Shown in pieces: positions 5,740 to 9,836 of a DNA stretch of 9,836 nt (position 1 is its first letter; each line of letters starts with the position of its first letter). Source of the DNA: Acidimicrobiales bacterium. Lineage in GTDB: Bacteria; Actinomycetota; Acidimicrobiia; Acidimicrobiales; RAAP-2. The position numbers and the translations under genes were made by a program. The notes under the pieces were generated by a model. The model was given only the letters and a program-made list of their open reading frames with translations. It was not told where the DNA came from and did not search any database. Location of the stretch: positions 1 to 9,836 of the forward strand of contig JASHWO010000097.1 of assembly GCA_030044045.1 (NCBI GenBank). Reading direction: 5' to 3'.

Positions 5740-7155
5740 GTGGTCCAGACCGCAGCGCGGCCCCCGGCGCGCCGTTCCGCCCGCCGTCGCCGTCTCCCGC
5801 CCTGGCCACGGGGACCCAAGCCCCGCCGGCGCACCGAGCTGGGCCTGTTGGTCTTCGCCGCCGTGCTCACCGTGATCCTGTACGTGCTGGCCGAGGTGGG
5901 GGCCAAGGGGAAGATCCCCGAGCACCTGGGCCCCATCCTGGCGGTCATCCTGGGCATCTCCCTGGTGGGCCACGTGGCCAACCGCTGGCTGGTGCCGAAC
6001 GCCAACGCCGTAGTCCTGCCGCTGGCCGCCCTGCTGAACGGCGTCGGCTACGTGGTCATCGTCCGGTTGACACCGCCGGCGGCCAAGGCCCAGGCCACCT
6101 GGGCGGCACTGGGCGTGCTGCTCTACGTGGCCACCCTGCTGGTGGTCCGCCACTCCCGCGACCTCGACCGCTACCGCTACCTCCTGTTGCTGGGGACCGG
6201 GGCCCTGCTGGTGGCCCCGCTCCTCCCGGGCATCGGCGTGCCCAGCTCCGCCACCCTGGGAGGCCGGCTGTTCGTCCACTTCGGGCCGGTCCAGTTCCAG
6301 CCGGTGGAGATCGCCAAGATCGCCCTCTGCGTCTTCTTCGCCTCCTACCTGGCCGAGAACAAGGAGCTGCTCTCCATCCCCACCGCCCGGGTCGGCAACC
6401 GGCTGGTGCTCGACCCCCGGCCCCTGGTGCCGATCCTGGTGGCCTGGGGCCTGGCCATGGCGGTGATCGGCCTGGAGAACGACATCGGCTTCGCCATGCT
6501 GATCTTCACCATGTTCATCGCCCTGCTCTGGGTGACCACCGGGCGCTGGACGTACCTGCTCCTCGGGGTGGTGCTGTTCGCCGTCGGCGCCACCGCGGCC
6601 GCCCACCTCTTCCCCCAGGTCCACGAGCGGGTGTCCATCTGGCTCGATCCCTGGGCCACACCGTCGAACTCCGGCTACCAGCTCATCCAGGGCTACTACG
6701 CCATGGCCCACGGCGGGATCGGCGGCGCCGGGCTCGGCCTCGACCATTACATCTATTACGTCACCTACGGCAACAGCGACATGATCTTCACCGTCATCGC
6801 CGACGAGATGGGCTTCATCGGCGCCGCGGCGGTGGTGATCGCCTTCGTACTGCTGGTGGGCGCCGGGCTGCGCATCGCCCAGACCGCCCGGTCCGACTTC
6901 TCCCGGCTGGTGGCCACCGGCCTCACCACCATCATCGGCTTCCAGGCCTTTTTCATCATGGCCGGGGTGCTGCGCATCCTGCCCTTCACCGGCATCACCC
7001 TGCCGTTCGTGGCCTACGGCGGCTCCTCCCTGGTGGCCAACTACGTGCTGGTCGCCCTGCTCATGCGGGTCTCCGAGGAGGGCACGGTCACGTCGGCCGA
7101 GCGGGCCATGGGCGTCAGCCAGCCGGGTGACGCCGCCTACGTGGTGGCCACCTGA
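5740..7155 (+). CDS. RodA/FtsW/SpoVE (SEDS) peptidoglycan polymerase, mycobacterial-RodA-like
   Basis: SEDS proteins polymerise lipid II into glycan strands in the membrane, normally with a class B penicillin-binding protein that cross-links them. From the leaderless-type GTG at 5740 it has 471 residues. A strongly basic Arg/Pro-rich cytoplasmic tail (1-32) precedes about 12 helices, including N-terminal ones (35-50, 65-80, 90-110, 117-136) absent from short RodA forms. VLPLAALLNGVGYVVIVRL (92-110) closely resembles mycobacterial RodA. Conserved points are QPVEIAK (187-193, usually QPSE), Asp248 in ENDIG (equivalent of the catalytic Asp), NSDMIFTVIADEMG (345-358) and LPFTGITLPFVAYGGSS (414-430). 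In many actinobacteria this type sits beside pbpA, pknAB and pstP; here none adjoins. It diverges from ppk1 and converges on the nuclease gene over a hairpin. Whether it serves elongation or division cannot be read from sequence, so no symbol is given. Confidence 0.93.
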   Translation: MVQTAARPPARRSARRRRLPPWPRGPKPRRRTELGLLVFAAVLTVILYVLAEVGAKGKIPEHLGPILAVILGISLVGHVANRWLVPNANAVVLPLAALLNGVGYVVIVRLTPPAAKAQATWAALGVLLYVATLLVVRHSRDLDRYRYLLLLGTGALLVAPLLPGIGVPSSATLGGRLFVHFGPVQFQPVEIAKIALCVFFASYLAENKELLSIPTARVGNRLVLDPRPLVPILVAWGLAMAVIGLENDIGFAMLIFTMFIALLWVTTGRWTYLLLGVVLFAVGATAAAHLFPQVHERVSIWLDPWATPSNSGYQLIQGYYAMAHGGIGGAGLGLDHYIYYVTYGNSDMIFTVIADEMGFIGAAAVVIAFVLLVGAGLRIAQTARSDFSRLVATGLTTIIGFQAFFIMAGVLRILPFTGITLPFVAYGGSSLVANYVLVALLMRVSEEGTVTSAERAMGVSQPGDAAYVVAT

Positions 7156-7196
7156 GTTATCTCCCCGCCCGGGGCCCCAACCCCTGGCTCCTCCGA

Positions 7197-7220
7197 GGCG
7201 TGGGGCCCCGGCCCCACGCC
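7197..7220. terminator. Perfect 10-bp hairpin between convergent genes
   Basis: GGCGTGGGGC (7197-7206) and GCCCCACGCC (7211-7220) are exact inverse complements around a CCCG loop. The hairpin lies 41 bases after the SEDS stop and 5 bases beyond the stop of the convergent nuclease gene, so it could end transcription from both sides. There is no U tract, as is common for high-GC actinobacterial terminators, so efficiency is uncertain. It is the strongest non-coding stem noticed in the window. Confidence 0.65.
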
Positions 7221-7225
7221 GGCCG

Positions 7226-7630
7226 TCAGGGCGCCTCGACGTCGCCGAACCCGTCGAGCAGCCGCTCGTCGGCCAGCACCGGCGCCGGGACCGGCTGGCG
7301 CAGGGCCAGGGCGATCCCGTCGCTGGGGCGACAGTCCAGCACCTCCCGGCCCCGGGACGTCATGAGGTCCAGCTCGGCCGCGTAGGTGGACCCCCGGCGG
7401 GCCACCAGCCGCACCGCCACCACGTCGGCGCCGAGCCGCTGCATCACGGTGGCCAGCAGGTCGTGGGTGAGCGGGCGGGGGCTGGCCGCCTTCTGTAGTG
7501 CCTGGGCCAGGGCCACCCCCTCCGGCATCCCCACCCGGAAGGCCAGCCGCCGCCGCGGCGGCTCCGCCTCCTGCAGGTGGACCACCGGGTACTGGTCCGG
7601 GAGGGCCACGTCGACCCGAACCACCTCCAT
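7226..7630 (-). CDS. Bifunctional nuclease family protein (DUF151/BFN)
   Basis: This is a small cytoplasmic protein of the BFN domain family (PF02577). Plant members have nuclease activity; most bacterial members are uncharacterised, so the activity is inferred from family only. From the ATG at 7630 it has 134 residues. It opens with the beta strand MEVVRVDVAL that normally begins these proteins, has PRPLTHDL (51-58), and ends with CRPSDGIALALR (100-111), the family's RPSDAIALALR with Gly for Ala, then a DERLLDG segment. GGAG lies nine bases before the ATG. A GTG at 7684, one base after the rodA stop, would give 152 residues with an Ala/Pro-rich lead; it is the main alternative and would mean tight translational coupling. 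The gene follows rodA on the same strand and is probably in its operon. It ends at the shared hairpin. Confidence 0.87.
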   Translation of the reverse strand: MEVVRVDVALPDQYPVVHLQEAEPPRRRLAFRVGMPEGVALAQALQKAASPRPLTHDLLATVMQRLGADVVAVRLVARRGSTYAAELDLMTSRGREVLDCRPSDGIALALRQPVPAPVLADERLLDGFGDVEAP

Positions 7631-7685
7631 CACCCGGTACTCCGGTGCGGCGGCGGGCGGGTGGCCGGGCGCGGCGGCGGGCACG

Positions 7686-8831
7686 TCAGCCGCGGCGGGT
7701 GTAGACGCTGAGGGCCACCCCCACCCCCATGAAGAAGGCGATCACCGCGGTGCCCCCGTAGCTGATGAAGGGCAGCGGAATGCCGGTGATGGGCATGAGG
7801 CCCATGGCCATGCCGGCGTTCTGGAAGGTGCTGAAGGCCAGGAAGGTGAACACCCCGGCGCACAGCAGCCGGCCGAAGGCGTCACGGGAGAGCTGGCCGG
7901 CCCGGAGCACCCGCCAGCAGATCAGGGCCAGCAACCCGAGGACCGCCGTCGCCCCCACGAACCCGAGCTGCTCCCCCACCGCCGAGAAGATGAAGTCGGT
8001 CGACTGCTCGGGGACGTAGCCCAGGTTGATGCTGCCGGCGCGCAGGATCCCGGTACCGGTGAGCCCGCCCGAGGCGATGGCCGTCTTGGACTGCTGCAGA
8101 TTGTAGATCGCTGTTTTCTGGGCCTGGCTGAGGTGGCGTGTGTCCTGGTGGAGGAAGCTGGTGATGCGGGTCACCTGGTAGTGGTGGAGCAGGCCGGCCT
8201 CCAGGGCCACCAGCACCGTCAGCACCGCGCCGGCCAGCAGCATGACCAGGATGCGGTTCGGCAGGCCGGCCACGGCCAGCATCACCAGCAGCACCATCGA
8301 CATGATGATGGCCGTCCCCAGGTCCGGCTGGACCAGCACCAGGGCGATGGGGATGCCGGCCATCACCAACAGCCGGATGACGTCGCGCCAGGCCAGCCCC
8401 TCGCTGCGCCGGGCACAGAAGGTGGCCACGGCCAGGATGAGGGCCAGCACGGCCACCTCGGACGGCTGGAGCTCGAGCGGTCCGAGCTTGAACCAGCGTT
8501 GCGACCCCTGTGTCGACTTGCCGATGTGCGGGATCAACACCACCAGCAGGAGGAACACCGAGAAGCCGTAGAACAGCACGCCGATGGTCTCCAGGCGCCG
8601 GTAGTCGACGACGGCCATCACCGCCATGGCCACCACCCCGACGACCGCCCACAGGGCCTGGCGCTTCAGGTAGTAGGTGGGGCTGAGCCCGCTGGCCAGC
8701 TGGACGTCCCGGGTGGCCGAGTACACCATCACCACCCCGATCACGGCCACCAGCAGCGCCGCGCCGAGCAGCACCAGGTCGACACCGAGCAGCCGGCGGT
8801 GCGGCGAGAGGGATCTGTGGCTCGTGATCAC
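7686..8831 (-). CDS. rodA: Rod-shape-determining SEDS glycosyltransferase RodA
   Basis: RodA polymerises lipid II into glycan strands for side-wall growth, usually with a class B PBP and the MreBCD complex. From the GTG at 8831 it has 381 residues with about 10 helices, typical for RodA. Conserved points are DLVLLGAALLVAVIGVVMVYSAT (first helix, 18-40), GSQRWFKLG (109-117) and LELQPSEVA (119-127). Asp170 in VQPDLGTA is the expected catalytic residue. STDFIFSAVGEQLGF (277-291) and FQNAGMAMGLMPITG (336-350) match RodA more than FtsW. The usual YGGSS of the last signature reads YGGTA here (358-362). An ATG at 8906 would extend it by 25 residues into the divergent channel gene and is less likely. 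No Shine-Dalgarno is present. The stop is one base from the alternative GTG of the nuclease gene. No mreBCD or PBP2 gene is in view. Confidence 0.93.
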   Translation of the reverse strand: MITSHRSLSPHRRLLGVDLVLLGAALLVAVIGVVMVYSATRDVQLASGLSPTYYLKRQALWAVVGVVAMAVMAVVDYRRLETIGVLFYGFSVFLLLVVLIPHIGKSTQGSQRWFKLGPLELQPSEVAVLALILAVATFCARRSEGLAWRDVIRLLVMAGIPIALVLVQPDLGTAIIMSMVLLVMLAVAGLPNRILVMLLAGAVLTVLVALEAGLLHHYQVTRITSFLHQDTRHLSQAQKTAIYNLQQSKTAIASGGLTGTGILRAGSINLGYVPEQSTDFIFSAVGEQLGFVGATAVLGLLALICWRVLRAGQLSRDAFGRLLCAGVFTFLAFSTFQNAGMAMGLMPITGIPLPFISYGGTAVIAFFMGVGVALSVYTRRG

Positions 8832-8849
8832 CGGGCGCGCACCGGGAGA

Positions 8850-8855
8850 CAGAAT
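8850..8855 (+). promoter_or_regulatory. Weak candidate -10 for the MscS gene
   Basis: CAGAAT lies seven bases before the GTG at 8863, the same spacing as the leaderless-type SEDS promoter at 5727. Its first base departs from TANNNT, so the call is weak. It lies in the only A/T-rich patch of the 31-base divergent region. Confidence 0.25.
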
Positions 8856-8856
8856 A
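8851..8856 (-). promoter_or_regulatory. Candidate -10 for rodA and the nuclease gene
   Basis: TATTCT on the minus strand fits TANNNT. A start about seven bases on would leave roughly a 12-base leader before the GTG at 8831, too short for a normal ribosome site. It overlaps the candidate for the opposite gene almost base for base. No -35 is visible. Confidence 0.4.
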
Positions 8857-8862
8857 TCCGGC

Positions 8863-9836
8863 GTGAGCCCAACGCCTCTTTCGTCCACCGGCACCCTGGC
8901 GGGCATCCCGGCGGCCCCGGCATGGGCCGTCCCAGCCGCGGCCTCCGGCGACGGCTCGGCCGGCGGCTGGCTGTACTCGCTGCTCACCAAGGCCGGCCTG
9001 GACCCCTCGACCGCCCAGTCGGTGGTGGACTTCGTGGTCCGGCCGCTGGAGATCCTCCTCGTGGTGGTCGCCGCCGCCCTGGTGGCCCACTACGGCGCCC
9101 GGGCCCTGCGCCGGGTGCTGGCCCGGGCCACCGCCCGGGTCGGGGACGAGCGGCGGGCCGAGGGCCGAGGATCGGCCCGGGCCACCACGGTGGTGGCGCT
9201 GGTGGGCAACGTCTGGCGGCTGTTCGTGGCCGTGGTGGCGGTGGCCATCGTGCTCGGCATGCTGGGGCTGGATCTCACCCCGCTGCTGGCCAGCGCCACC
9301 GTGATCGCCGCCACCCTGGGTTTCGGCGCCCAGGTGTTCGTGCGCGACTACCTGGCGGGCATCCTGCTCACCATGGAGGACCAGTTCAGCATCGGCGACA
9401 CCGTCACCGTGGGCAACGCCACCGGGGTGGTGGAGGACGTCAGCCTCCGGGTGACCCGCCTGCGGGTGGCCGACGGGTCGGTCTGGTACGTCCCGAACGG
9501 CGACATCCGCCAGCTGGTCAACGCCTCCCGGGGCTGGGCCAAGGCGGTGGTGGACGTGCCCGTGGCCCCGGGCGACGCCGTCGCCCTCGAGCAGGTCCAG
9601 GCGGCGGTGGCCGAGGCGGCGCGCTCGGTGGCCGCCCAGCCCGCCTTCTCGGCGACCGCCACCCAGCCGCCCGAGGTGTTGGGAGTGGTGGCCGCCGGGG
9701 CCGAGACCTGCACCCTGCGGGTCGCCCTGCGCACCACCCACGACCACCGGGCGGCGCTGGAGCGGGCCCTGCGCGAGGCGGTGGTGGCCCGCCTGGTGGC
9801 CGACGGCCTGTGGCCCACCGGCGGGGCTTCCGGCGG
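8863..9836 (+). CDS. MscS-family mechanosensitive ion channel (3' end beyond window)
   Basis: MscS channels open under membrane tension and release solutes during hypo-osmotic shock. From the GTG at 8863, 324 codons and two bases are open to the right edge with no stop, so the C-terminus is missing. An Ala/Pro/Ser-rich lead (1-34) is followed by helices at about 55-77, 109-132 and 138-165. The last is the pore-lining helix, rich in small residues, with GFGAQVFVRDYLAGI (153-167) at its end. The cytoplasmic beta domain is clear: EDQFSIGDTV (172-181), GVVEDVSLRVTRLRVADGSVW (188-208) and VPNGDI (210-215), then a mixed alpha/beta domain. The small three-helix layout resembles YkuT-type MscS rather than the large YbiO/MscK types. 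It has no visible ribosome site and may be leaderless. It diverges from rodA by 31 bases, so turgor release and wall growth might share control, which is inference. Confidence 0.92.
   Translation, partial: MSPTPLSSTGTLAGIPAAPAWAVPAAASGDGSAGGWLYSLLTKAGLDPSTAQSVVDFVVRPLEILLVVVAAALVAHYGARALRRVLARATARVGDERRAEGRGSARATTVVALVGNVWRLFVAVVAVAIVLGMLGLDLTPLLASATVIAATLGFGAQVFVRDYLAGILLTMEDQFSIGDTVTVGNATGVVEDVSLRVTRLRVADGSVWYVPNGDIRQLVNASRGWAKAVVDVPVAPGDAVALEQVQAAVAEAARSVAAQPAFSATATQPPEVLGVVAAGAETCTLRVALRTTHDHRAALERALREAVVARLVADGLWPTGGASG

Noticed and set aside
6067..6072. Perfect TTGACA, a -35-like hexamer on the plus strand
   Set aside because: It lies inside the SEDS coding sequence and no TANNNT -10 follows at 16-18 bases, so it looks like chance.
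5716..6747. 343-codon open frame on the minus strand across the SEDS gene
   Set aside because: Antisense shadow, rich in Gln, Gly and His, with no motifs; the SEDS helices and signatures on the plus strand are convincing.
4599..7130. 843-codon open frame on the plus strand spanning the ppk1 antisense and a second frame of the SEDS gene
   Set aside because: Low-complexity Pro/Arg/Gly/His composition and no start signal; both underlying genes are clear in other frames.
7882..9747. 621-codon open frame on the minus strand covering the MscS antisense and part of rodA in another frame
   Set aside because: It crosses two well-supported genes in wrong frames, and the translation is low complexity.
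1..9836. Mobile element, CRISPR array, tRNA, riboswitch or a new multi-gene defence or biosynthetic system
   Set aside because: No long direct or terminal repeats, no spacer-repeat pattern, no recognisable structured RNA, and all sizeable frames are explained by known core families.

Overview
This window is very GC-rich, with nearly every third codon position G or C, frequent GTG starts and few Shine-Dalgarno sites. These traits, plus an actinobacterial-type PPK1 and an SEDS protein resembling mycobacterial RodA, point to an actinobacterium. Acidimicrobiia or a relative is plausible, but that is inference. It reads as chromosomal core and housekeeping sequence: I see no mobile element, CRISPR array, tRNA or rRNA. 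There are nine genes, two of them cut by the window edges, packed with almost no spare DNA. No gap without a gene exceeds about 80 bases.

Layout. 1-42 (-): first codons of a response-regulator receiver protein. 113-892 (-): polyprenyl-phosphate-mannose-type family 2 glycosyltransferase. 903-2162 (-): AI-2E family membrane protein, 10 bases upstream of the glycosyltransferase and probably co-transcribed with it. A very short divergent region holding two palindromes separates this from 2193-3359 (+), a lysylphosphatidylglycerol-synthase-TM/UPF0104 membrane protein. That gene converges, 12 bases apart, on 3372-5663 (-), polyphosphate kinase 1 (ppk1). ppk1 diverges from 5740-7155 (+), a RodA/FtsW (SEDS) protein, across 76 bases holding opposed -10 elements. 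The SEDS gene converges, over a perfect 10-bp hairpin, on a second pair: 7226-7630 (-), a bifunctional-nuclease (DUF151) protein, downstream of 7686-8831 (-), a second, classical RodA. That RodA gene diverges by 31 bases from 8863-9836 (+), an MscS-type mechanosensitive channel running off the window.

Common theme. Most products act at the envelope: a lipid-linked sugar donor, two peptidoglycan polymerases, a lipid-flippase-like protein, an osmotic safety valve and a multi-pass exporter. PPK1 supplies polyphosphate, a stress and energy store. No single system ties these genes together, and I did not find a convincing undescribed one. The most interesting signals are the compact divergent control regions, the two different SEDS genes without an adjacent penicillin-binding protein, the coupling of the nuclease gene to rodA, and an insertion in PPK1.
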